Source: an uncultured Gemmatimonadaceae bacterium
GTDB taxonomy: Bacteria > Gemmatimonadota > Gemmatimonadetes > Gemmatimonadales > Gemmatimonadaceae
Length of the DNA: 7,444 nucleotides
Reading direction: 5' to 3'
Assembly: GCA_955652265.1 (NCBI GenBank)
Contig: CATPBD010000037.1
Coordinates: 1-7,444 of the forward strand
In this document: positions 1-6,138 of the stretch, piece after piece
Position numbering within the stretch: position 1 is the stretch's first letter
Layout of the letters: each line of letters starts with the position of its first letter
Program-made: the position numbers and the translations under genes
Notes under the pieces: model-generated
Told to the model about the DNA's origin: nothing
The model's input: only the letters and a program-made list of their open reading frames with translations
The model's database searches: none

Positions 1-843
1 AGTAGCGATCAACACGAGGCCAGCGAAAGTCAGCTCCATTGTCGCCGAGCGGCGGATGGTGTGTTCGGTTCCTTCACTGCCGAGGGAAGGACGGACGCGC
101 CTCCAGTTCCATGCGCCGAGCAACACTACTATCGCCACGAACACGAGTTTGACCACCAGCGCCACTCCATAACTGGTTGTCCAGAGCGCCGAGAAGCGTT
201 TCAAGTGCAGCCAGGCAGTGGTGGCACCTGTGATCACGACTATCGTCGACGCGGTGAGCGCGAGCGGCGAGAAGGAATTCACCAGATCGGCGACTAGCTC
301 CGCCCGCTGCTGGCCGGCGGAGCTGCTTCTTATCACGCCGCGGATCCCGACAAGCGTGAGAACCAGAAGAGTCCCGAGCCAGGTGGACGCAGCGAGCACG
401 TGCACCGCATTCACCTTTCCGGAGAATTTGCCACTGTAGACCGGCTGCAGGACCGTGAAGAGCACCCCAATTGCCGCAAGCATCCAACCAACTGATGGCG
501 CCGCGCGGATAAGGGCGAACCCGACGAACGCTACTGCCAGCATCGCCAGCTTGAATTCGAGTGGATGGAGGTTCTTCGGCAGTGACTCGACGAATGTCTT
601 GTTGTGAGCGATTGCCTGAAGGGCAGGCCCGCCGAGTGCGGCCAGGGCAAGAAGCAGCACGCCAAGCATCCCGAGCAGTGCGGCGTTATCGGCGCGAAGA
701 ATGACGTGCGCCTCATCGCTTACTCCGCGAAGGCGGCGCACGATTCCGAATCGGAATCCGACGGCACCTATTGCCAGGAAATACCCGACGAACTGAACTA
801 GCTGCGTTGTTGCGTCGGTGTAGGAGAATCCGGGTGGTGACAC
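1..843 (-). CDS. CopD-family copper resistance/transport membrane protein (C-terminus outside the window)
   Basis: This is an integral inner-membrane protein; 281 residues are visible and the reading frame runs unbroken off the left edge. About seven hydrophobic segments can be seen, near residues 14-31, 53-72, 97-113, 118-132, 146-166, 192-211 and 225-244, with an eighth starting near 271. The segment with H148 and W155 (VHVLAASTWLG) and the later run YG..L..KL.......LGAWNW..V.P (from about 225) are typical of the CopD domain (PF05425), which sits in the cytoplasmic membrane and is linked to copper import or tolerance, often with CopC. No CopC is visible here. There is no ATG near the 5' end; a GTG at 843-841 is the best start, 13 bases after the DUF4142 stop, with no clear Shine-Dalgarno sequence, so translational coupling is likely. 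The family call is firm; copper as the substrate is inferred from the family. Confidence 0.85.
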   Translation of the reverse strand, partial: MSPPGFSYTDATTQLVQFVGYFLAIGAVGFRFGIVRRLRGVSDEAHVILRADNAALLGMLGVLLLALAALGGPALQAIAHNKTFVESLPKNLHPLEFKLAMLAVAFVGFALIRAAPSVGWMLAAIGVLFTVLQPVYSGKFSGKVNAVHVLAASTWLGTLLVLTLVGIRGVIRSSSAGQQRAELVADLVNSFSPLALTASTIVVITGATTAWLHLKRFSALWTTSYGVALVVKLVFVAIVVLLGAWNWRRVRPSLGSEGTEHTIRRSATMELTFAGLVLIAT

Positions 844-856
844 CTTAAGCAGCAGC

Positions 857-1465
857 TTACTTCAGCTTCTTCTGAATCGATTCCGCAAGGTCGAGGTGAC
901 CCTGGATCACCGGTGCCGCCTTCTGAATTAGGTTTTTCAGCTCTGTGTTCTGGGTCTGCCCAGCTGCTTTCGTCGCGATGTCGAGAACTTTTTTGTGTAC
1001 ATCGACTTCGCCGTCGATGTATGCCTTGTCGAAATCCTTTCCCTTCGCTGTCGAGTTGAGTGTCTCGGTGTACTTCTGTACATCCGACGCGAGGGGATCG
1101 TTTGGCGGTGCCGTCGGGGTGATGTTCAGCTTCTTGGCGAGCGCCTGACCATGAGCACGTAACTGGTGATGATCGCGCATCATGCGCCTGCCGAAGTCGC
1201 GCACGGCGGAGTTGCTGCCCTTGGTCGCAGCGATGGATCCCGCCGCGCTGTCGGCCATGTTCGCCTCATCGAGAATTGCAAAGATATTCGCGTCGCTCCA
1301 GCCGCCCGAAGCGTTGGTTGAACTGGCTGCCATCCCGGAAGTGTCAGCCGCCATTGTGCTTGATGCAGCGGTTGTATCAACTGTGGCATTGTCCTTTTTG
1401 CTACACGCTGTGATAGCGAACGCCGCTACTGCCAGCGGTAGCACTCTGAATTTCGACACCAACAT
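857..1465 (-). CDS. DUF4142 domain lipoprotein, probably periplasmic
   Basis: The product has 202 residues. A short signal peptide ends in the lipobox I-T-A-C with C21 as the likely lipidated residue. A low-complexity linker rich in Thr, Ser and Ala follows (about 27-56), then a DUF4142 domain (PF13628; about 58-200). Family-typical features are the opening SDANIFAILDEANMADSAAG, the segment FGRRMMRDHH (91-100), AYIDGEVDVHKKVLD (148-162, with H157) and a closing helix with H190. DUF4142 is a predicted all-helical, ferritin-like fold of unknown activity; the conserved His, Asp and Glu residues would allow metal binding, but that is inference. The start was put at ATG 1465 because it directly precedes the signal peptide and has a strong ribosome-binding site. 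The frame is open up to 1558, but that extension would put charged sequence ahead of the signal peptide. The gene is probably co-transcribed with copD downstream. Confidence 0.88.
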   Translation of the reverse strand: MLVSKFRVLPLAVAAFAITACSKKDNATVDTTAASSTMAADTSGMAASSTNASGGWSDANIFAILDEANMADSAAGSIAATKGSNSAVRDFGRRMMRDHHQLRAHGQALAKKLNITPTAPPNDPLASDVQKYTETLNSTAKGKDFDKAYIDGEVDVHKKVLDIATKAAGQTQNTELKNLIQKAAPVIQGHLDLAESIQKKLK

Positions 1466-1468
1466 TGT

Positions 1469-1479
1469 CCTCCCCTCCC
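1469..1479 (-). promoter_or_regulatory. Ribosome-binding site of the DUF4142 gene
   Basis: On the minus strand the sequence GGGAGGGGAGG ends three bases before ATG 1465. It contains two overlapping Shine-Dalgarno cores, one with an 8-base spacer and one with a 3-base spacer. It fixes the start at 1465 rather than further upstream in the open frame. Confidence 0.75.
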
Positions 1480-1486
1480 AAGTATC

Positions 1487-1517
1487 AAAAAAAAACCGCT
1501 CATGATCATCGACGCGG
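1487..1517 (-). terminator. Candidate intrinsic terminator between the sensor-like gene and the DUF4142 gene
   Basis: Read on the minus strand, CCGCGTC (1517-1511) can pair with GAGCGG (1501-1496) as a six-pair stem with one bulged G and a nine-base loop, followed directly by nine T residues (1495-1487). This is the usual layout of a Rho-independent terminator, and it lies 57 bases past the stop of the sensor-like gene. The stem is short, so strength is uncertain. The T-tract ends only 8 bases before the DUF4142 ribosome-binding site, so the element may also act as an attenuator in that gene's leader. No folding energy was calculated. Confidence 0.5.
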
Positions 1518-1526
1518 CGTAGATCG

Positions 1527-1549
1527 TTTTGTCCGGGATCAGGGCAAAA
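1527..1549. repeat. Imperfect inverted repeat in the gap upstream of the DUF4142 gene
   Basis: TTTTGTCC (1527-1534) and GGGCAAAA (1542-1549) form inverted arms with one mismatch around a 7-base centre. T residues precede and A residues follow the arms, and no T-tract follows on either strand, so it does not look like a terminator. It could be a binding site for a dimeric regulator of the downstream DUF4142-copD pair, but an 8-base imperfect repeat can also occur by chance. Confidence 0.25.
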
Positions 1550-1573
1550 AGCGTACACACTGGCCGCTTTCCC

Positions 1574-2368
1574 CTATTGCCGTCGCGCGGTCCTACTAGT
1601 CGACGGACGCATCTGGTTGAAGATGTTGGTGTCGTTGAACCGAGAGAGTCCACTCTTTACATCCAGTGCCAGCGTCTTGAATCTGTCGGCCGATCCCTGA
1701 GACACGTGTACGGTGGCGAACAGTATGACGGCGAACAAATCGCCGCTGGCGAGGATGCCGCCAAATCCCAACACCGACCGAATCGCAAAACGCACCACGA
1801 ACTCCTGCTGTGCCGGGATGTAGCGGCTGCCGAGTGCAGCCTCGACGTGAAAGACCCCGTGCCGTTTGCCGGCGAGCTCGCGCACAACTCGAGGCGACGG
1901 TTCGAGCAGACTGCTCAGCTCGAGTCCGAATTCCTTGATCAATTGAGAAATCATCGGCGCCTTTTCGACGATTTCCGGACTCGGAAGTGGTATGGCTCTA
2001 TGCCCACGGGACAGATGCCTGGAATTCCACGCAGCACTCTCGCCTACCGTCGCCATCAGTGTCAGGCATTTCATCGTCGACCACGGTCGCTGCACACCCA
2101 TGGCCGTGCGGGCAAAGGACTGAAGCTCCGGTTCCAGCGAGCCGAAAGAGTGCGTCTTGTAGCAGCGAACGAGGGCACACTGCCGTTCTCCATCGGCGTC
2201 CCGAAGCTCGTCGTACAGAAACCGGCAGACGCGCTGTGCCGATGCCTCGAACGTAGGCGCACCGCTCGCCGTCTCGCGCAGGCGTGGGCTGCACTTCAGC
2301 ATGTCGCCAAGATCGAACGTGGTGAGATCGTATGGCATGAGTAGATTTCCGAGCTTCGCCAATATCAT
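1574..2368 (-). CDS. Stand-alone sensor-like domain protein, similar to the N-terminal domain of some sensor histidine kinases
   Basis: The product is a soluble protein of 264 residues with no signal peptide or membrane segment. The stretch from about 108 to 245 (ATVGESAAWN, SRGHRAIPLPSPEIVEKAPMI, FHVEAALGSRYIPAQQEFV, IRSVLGFGG, SGDLFAVILF, FKTLALDVK) resembles a GAF-like input domain that I recall ahead of PAS and histidine kinase modules. Here no H-box, ATPase, PAS or receiver domain follows: after residue 245 only a polar, basic tail of about 19 residues remains before the stop. It may be a single-domain sensor acting through a partner, or the remnant of a larger kinase. The start is uncertain. 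ATG 2368 follows AGAGGGGC (spacer about 3), whereas ATG 2338, giving MPYDLTTFDLGD, would leave more room for promoters. It is divergent from the beta-lactamase-like gene. The recognition is from memory of the motif pattern, not from a search. Confidence 0.65.
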   Translation of the reverse strand: MILAKLGNLLMPYDLTTFDLGDMLKCSPRLRETASGAPTFEASAQRVCRFLYDELRDADGERQCALVRCYKTHSFGSLEPELQSFARTAMGVQRPWSTMKCLTLMATVGESAAWNSRHLSRGHRAIPLPSPEIVEKAPMISQLIKEFGLELSSLLEPSPRVVRELAGKRHGVFHVEAALGSRYIPAQQEFVVRFAIRSVLGFGGILASGDLFAVILFATVHVSQGSADRFKTLALDVKSGLSRFNDTNIFNQMRPSTSRTARRQ

Positions 2369-2386
2369 GCCCCTCTGACCTTAGGT

Positions 2387-3355
2387 ATGACAGCGTACAA
2401 ACATTCCCGAGCACTGAACGTCGCCGCGAGTTACGCCGTGATCCTCCTCACCGGCGTGGTTGCCTGCGCAGCGTCCCGAGTAGGCCATTCGCAGGCGGGT
2501 CGATTGCCCATCGTGCACGCCGACACGGCGGCCTTGCGCCGAACCCTGGACTCGATCGCCGATGCTCATCATGGTGTCGTCGGCTACAGCGTCGTCGATC
2601 TCGAGACTGGTGCGCGTATCAACAGGCGTGGCGACGAGACGTTTCCGACGGCCAGCCTGATCAAGGTGGCGATTCTCGTCACGGTATATGATCTCGTCGC
2701 CAAGGGACAGCTTTCGCTCGACGATCCTCTCACGGTACTCAAGATCGACCAGGTGCCGGGCTCGGGCATAGTACAGTTTCTTCACAACGGTACGATCCTC
2801 ACCGTCCACGATGCCGCGTGGCTCATGTCGACAGTCAGCGACAACACGGCCACCAATCTCCTCCTCGATCGCATCATCATCCGACGGGTGTGGGCCAAGA
2901 TGGACTCACTCGGCTTGCAGCACACTCGCGTTCACTCGAAGAGTTTTCTTCGCAACTCGAGCATCGCAATGGACAGCTCGGTCAAGTACGGCCTCGGCGT
3001 AACGACGCCCAACGAGATGGCGCATCTGTTCGAGCTGATGGCGCAAGGCAAGGCCGTCAACCCCGCAGCGGACTCTGCGATGCTGGACATTCTCGAGCAT
3101 AACACGACCGATTTCATGCTTCAGCGGTACCTTGTGGGTGCCCGGGCTGCTCACAAGGATGGCGAGACCGACGCGGTGCGAACCGAGTGCACCCTGTGGT
3201 ACCTGAAAAACCGGGTCGTTGCGTGCGTGATGACGAAGGAGAACAAGGATCAACGCTGGATCCTGGACAACGAAGCTCAACTAACGCTGGCGAATATGGG
3301 GCTGGCGATTGTCAATGCTTTTGGTGGAGTGCCGCCTGCCGCACCTTCTTCGTGA
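2387..3355 (+). CDS. Exported serine hydrolase of the class A beta-lactamase fold, with altered catalytic motifs
   Basis: The product has 322 residues. A hydrophobic leader is followed by V-V-A-C with C27, which fits a lipoprotein signal. The mature part belongs to the beta-lactamase-2/serine hydrolase group (PF13354). S90-x-x-K93 (TASLIK) gives the nucleophile and general base, and S151-D152-N153 gives the second motif, in the expected context and spacing. The third motif, normally K-[ST]-G, reads K257-D258-G259 (HKDGETDAVRTE), and I see no E-x-x-L-N omega-loop motif ahead of TTPNEMA (206-212). In true class A enzymes that Glu activates the deacylating water. The protein may therefore be acylated by beta-lactams without turning them over well, or may act on another substrate such as a peptidoglycan fragment; resistance should not be assumed. 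The start at ATG 2387 has only a poor ribosome-binding site, but no later start would keep the leader. Confidence 0.8.
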   Translation: MTAYKHSRALNVAASYAVILLTGVVACAASRVGHSQAGRLPIVHADTAALRRTLDSIADAHHGVVGYSVVDLETGARINRRGDETFPTASLIKVAILVTVYDLVAKGQLSLDDPLTVLKIDQVPGSGIVQFLHNGTILTVHDAAWLMSTVSDNTATNLLLDRIIIRRVWAKMDSLGLQHTRVHSKSFLRNSSIAMDSSVKYGLGVTTPNEMAHLFELMAQGKAVNPAADSAMLDILEHNTTDFMLQRYLVGARAAHKDGETDAVRTECTLWYLKNRVVACVMTKENKDQRWILDNEAQLTLANMGLAIVNAFGGVPPAAPSS

Positions 3356-3399
3356 TCGCACCAAGCTAGCCGTCACCATTTGTAAAGCGATTAACGTCC

Positions 3400-5544
3400 T
3401 TAACGGCCCTGCCCAACCCTCAGTTTGCGACTGAGGAATTCCGCGACACCGCTATCCACCTTCACCGAGTTTGCGTGACGCATGAAGTGGTGAGTGTCAT
3501 CCGGAATGATCATCTCCTCAAACGGAATCCCCGCCGCAGAGAGACGCCGTACCAGGTCGACCGTCTGTCCGAAGTGGACGTTGCGATCGTCGTCTCCGTG
3601 AATGAGCAGCACCGGTGATTTCCAACCGCTCACGTAGGCGACGGGCGACGAGTGAAACGCAACCGCGAGGGCGCGATCCGCATCGGGAGCCTGCTCGTAA
3701 CCCTCGCGTTTCGGACGCGGATTATCCGTCGTCCAGTCGTGCACACCATGGATATCGACGCCTGCTGCGAAGAGGTCCGAATTCTTTGCCAGAGCCATTG
3801 CGGTGAGAAAGCCGCCGTACGAGCCACCGTAGATACCGATGCGCGATGGATCTATTCCTGGGACCGATCGCAGGTAGTCCGCACCGGCTTTGATGTCGAG
3901 ATATTCCGCCGCACCTTGGGGGCCGGAGGCCGGTGGATTATTGAAGTCGTGCCCGTACCCGATGCCAAGTCTGTAGTTCACTGACAACACGACGAAGCCA
4001 AGACTGGCCAAGTACTGATTCTCCGCATATGCGTTGGAGTAGTAGTCGGAGTAATGCCAGCCGAGCAGCATTTGTCGTGGCGGACCGCCGTGGACAAATA
4101 TGATCGCGGGTCTTTTCGCGGACGATGCCATCGGGCGCTCGAAGATCTGTCCATGCAGCGTCAACCCGTCGCTTGACTTGAACACGACCTTTCGTGGGGT
4201 CACGAGGGCTGCGGCCGGAAAATCCGATGGTATCCGGTCTGCCCCGATCCATTTCACGCTTCCGCCGTTCATCGGCATCACTGCCGGAACCGGTGGTTTT
4301 TGCGCCGTCGCTCCGATAAAGGTTATGGACTGTCCGTCGCCCGTTACGAATGGGGTCCATTCCAGACCGACGCCTGGCGTCATCACCTGAGGTTTCGCCC
4401 GGTCAACTGCCACTCGCACGACGTGTCGTCGATCGATGTCATTGCTGTCCGGACCGGTATTGCCGGCGAATACCAGCCACCGACCGTCGGGGCTGAGCTG
4501 GATGTACTCGGCCATGTAACTACCGGGCGTCAGCAGAAGCGGTGCGCCACCGTTCCCGCTGATGGAATAGAGGTGGGGCCAGCCGTCCATGTCGGATAGA
4601 AATACGATTCGATCGTTCGCTGCCCAGTGCAGATTCGCCTCGCCTTGCGTCTCGGGATATGAGCCGCGGAGGGTCTTGGGCGATTCCCACAGCTCATGAG
4701 CGCCACCGCTCGTTGCCTCTGCACTCCAGATCGACCATGGCGTGTTCCGCTGCTTGAGAATAGAGTCGGGCACGCCGCCTGTTCCTGGCAATCGAACGAA
4801 CGCGATTCGTTTTCCGTCGGGCGACCAGCGCGGTGAAAAATCGCGGGAGCTCGTCGGAGAGAGCCAGGTAATTGGTGTCGAATCATTGGCAAAAACTCCG
4901 ATCCAGCTGTGGTCACCTCGATCAGCGACGAACGCGAGGCGAGCTCCATCGGGAGACCAGGCGAGATCACCAAGCTGTCCACGGAGGCTGAACAGTTTCT
5001 TTGCGGCCGTCGATCCATCGATCGGGGAGATCCAGATCTCGTGGTTCTTCGTGAAGGCCACTCGATCCCCGCGCGGTGAAATCGCCGGTTCGCCACCTTC
5101 CGCCAGCGCTTTCGGCGCTCCGCCGTCGAAGGGCGCGGACCACACCTCCACCTTGTATCCGCTCGGGTTCTCGGTCGGATTCACGGGAACGCTCGCGTCC
5201 CAGTTCGAGCCGTGATCACCGCCGCGCACGTATACGACGTACTTCCCGTCGCGCGAGATCGATACGCTCGTCAGCTCCTGTCCGTCGTCCGTCGTGTAGT
5301 TGGTGAGACGACGCGCGGTAAACGCCGGACCTTCTGCCACCCAGATATTCCGCAGCCCCCGCTCATTGAGAGCCCACGCTATTCGCGATCCCGATGCTGC
5401 CGTCGTGAGGTCGTTCGGGAAGGGATAGCTCTTTATCTGCTCGACCGTAAACGAGCTCGGGGCACGTTGTGCAACGAGGCTGGGGGAAATGAGGGCAATG
5501 CAAACAACAGCCAGTTTGAAGTGGCCCGGAGTTTTCTTCGACAT
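3400..5544 (-). CDS. Exported S9 family (prolyl oligopeptidase/DPP IV type) serine peptidase
   Basis: The product has 714 residues, a normal size for the family. A signal peptide occupies about 1-26 (hydrophobic LAVVCIALISPSLVA, likely cleaved near AQ). A beta-propeller domain of PD40/WD40-like repeats follows (about 30-440), with blades marked by S-x-D-G turns at 97-100, 197-200, 241-244 and 351-354. The C-terminal alpha/beta hydrolase domain (PF00326; about 455-710) has the oxyanion-side H485-G-G-P, the nucleophile elbow G-G-S575-Y-G-G, the acid D653 in HGDDDRNV and H685 in PDDTHHF. Such enzymes cleave short peptides, often after Pro or Ala, in the periplasm or outside the cell. ATG 5544 was chosen because it precedes the signal peptide; the frame is open to 5676, but that extension would overlap the cytochrome gene. 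It lies 8 bases after the cytochrome stop, so the two genes are very likely one transcript. The natural substrate is unknown. Confidence 0.92.
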   Translation of the reverse strand: MSKKTPGHFKLAVVCIALISPSLVAQRAPSSFTVEQIKSYPFPNDLTTAASGSRIAWALNERGLRNIWVAEGPAFTARRLTNYTTDDGQELTSVSISRDGKYVVYVRGGDHGSNWDASVPVNPTENPSGYKVEVWSAPFDGGAPKALAEGGEPAISPRGDRVAFTKNHEIWISPIDGSTAAKKLFSLRGQLGDLAWSPDGARLAFVADRGDHSWIGVFANDSTPITWLSPTSSRDFSPRWSPDGKRIAFVRLPGTGGVPDSILKQRNTPWSIWSAEATSGGAHELWESPKTLRGSYPETQGEANLHWAANDRIVFLSDMDGWPHLYSISGNGGAPLLLTPGSYMAEYIQLSPDGRWLVFAGNTGPDSNDIDRRHVVRVAVDRAKPQVMTPGVGLEWTPFVTGDGQSITFIGATAQKPPVPAVMPMNGGSVKWIGADRIPSDFPAAALVTPRKVVFKSSDGLTLHGQIFERPMASSAKRPAIIFVHGGPPRQMLLGWHYSDYYSNAYAENQYLASLGFVVLSVNYRLGIGYGHDFNNPPASGPQGAAEYLDIKAGADYLRSVPGIDPSRIGIYGGSYGGFLTAMALAKNSDLFAAGVDIHGVHDWTTDNPRPKREGYEQAPDADRALAVAFHSSPVAYVSGWKSPVLLIHGDDDRNVHFGQTVDLVRRLSAAGIPFEEMIIPDDTHHFMRHANSVKVDSGVAEFLSRKLRVGQGR

Positions 5545-5552
5545 TTGGTTTC

Positions 5553-6119
5553 TCAGTGGCCGGTGCGTTCTACCGTCTTCCCGGTGAAGTTCTCGGTGCT
5601 CAGATCTTTGGATGATAATGATCGCACGTATGCAGTCAGCATCCAGATCTGATCGTTGGAGATGCGCCCGCCCCATGCCGGCATCCCATCCGGTCTTCCC
5701 TCATAGATCGATTCGAACACATCACCGGGCGATCCACCGAAGTGCCAGCGTCCGTCCTGAAAGCTGGGCCCCATTGCGCCGGATCCGTCCGCTCCATGGC
5801 AATCGAGACAATTGTATCCCACGAATAATTGCCCGCCAGTGGCGATCGCGCGCTTGTCCCCCTCGTAGGGATTCTTTATCGGCACCGGCTTTACCTGCGA
5901 TGGAAATCCCGCAGGCAGAATCTCAGGATGTTCGATGAAGCGCAGACTGTCGCCCGCGACCAGAAGACCACTCGTCGCATTCTGTTCCGGTGAAGTCGAA
6001 GACGCGGATGCACCGGCCGTTGTGGTATCGCCGGCGGTGCCTGCGTTGTTGCGGCACGCGATGGCAACGCAGATCACGCTCACGAGCAGTAGGAACGGTC
6101 CTCGCATCCGAGGCTGCAT
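5553..6119 (-). CDS. Monohaem c-type cytochrome, probable lipoprotein, likely electron acceptor of the PQQ dehydrogenase
   Basis: The product has 188 residues. The leader ends in V-A-I-A-C with C22 as a possible lipidation site; Ala at the -3 position makes the lipobox imperfect, so the protein could instead be cleaved and soluble. A Thr/Ser/Ala-rich linker follows (about 27-50). The haem domain runs from about 90 to 170, with C104-L-D-C107-H108 for covalent haem attachment and M146 in GRPDGMPAWGG as the likely sixth ligand. This is a class I cytochrome c fold (cytochrome c/CBB3-type III family). Its position, 19 bases after the dehydrogenase stop, matches the role of XoxG/MxaG-type cytochromes, which take electrons from PQQ dehydrogenases in the periplasm; that role is inferred from context. 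ATG 6119 was chosen over the adjacent in-frame TTG 6122 because of a well-placed ribosome-binding site. Confidence 0.88.
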   Translation of the reverse strand: MQPRMRGPFLLLVSVICVAIACRNNAGTAGDTTTAGASASSTSPEQNATSGLLVAGDSLRFIEHPEILPAGFPSQVKPVPIKNPYEGDKRAIATGGQLFVGYNCLDCHGADGSGAMGPSFQDGRWHFGGSPGDVFESIYEGRPDGMPAWGGRISNDQIWMLTAYVRSLSSKDLSTENFTGKTVERTGH

Positions 6120-6126
6120 CAATCGG

Positions 6127-6133
6127 CTCCTCT
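6127..6133 (-). promoter_or_regulatory. Ribosome-binding site of the cytochrome c gene
   Basis: AGAGGAG on the minus strand lies 7 bases before ATG 6119, inside the 19-base gap after the dehydrogenase stop. The spacing is near ideal for the ATG and less good for the TTG just upstream, so it decides the start. Confidence 0.75.
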
Positions 6134-6138
6134 ACTTC

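Noticed and set aside
74..487. Minus-strand frame of 137 codons inside the copD region
   Set aside because: The neighbouring minus-strand frame gives an unbroken CopD-like membrane protein across the whole 1-843 stretch; this one is an out-of-frame shadow rich in Arg, Ala and Gly.
1481..1486. GATACT on the minus strand as a -10 promoter box for the DUF4142 gene
   Set aside because: A transcript from it would begin inside the Shine-Dalgarno sequence, and no matching -35 box lies at the right distance; the T-run before it is better explained as a terminator tract.
1466..1558. Upstream in-frame extension of the DUF4142 protein by 31 residues
   Set aside because: It would put a charged, aromatic stretch ahead of a good lipoprotein signal peptide, and the strong ribosome-binding site is at the inner ATG.
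1529..2344. Plus-strand open frame of 271 codons opposite the sensor-like gene
   Set aside because: It is antisense to a frame with recognisable domain motifs. Its own translation is rich in Arg and His, has no familiar motif and no convincing ribosome-binding site.
3356..3399. Convergent gap searched for a two-way terminator
   Set aside because: No stem of useful length is present; there are only two copies of TTAACG in direct orientation, which do not form a hairpin.
5545..5676. Upstream in-frame extension of the S9 peptidase by 44 residues
   Set aside because: It overlaps the coding sequence of the cytochrome c C-terminus and would bury the signal peptide behind a charged segment.
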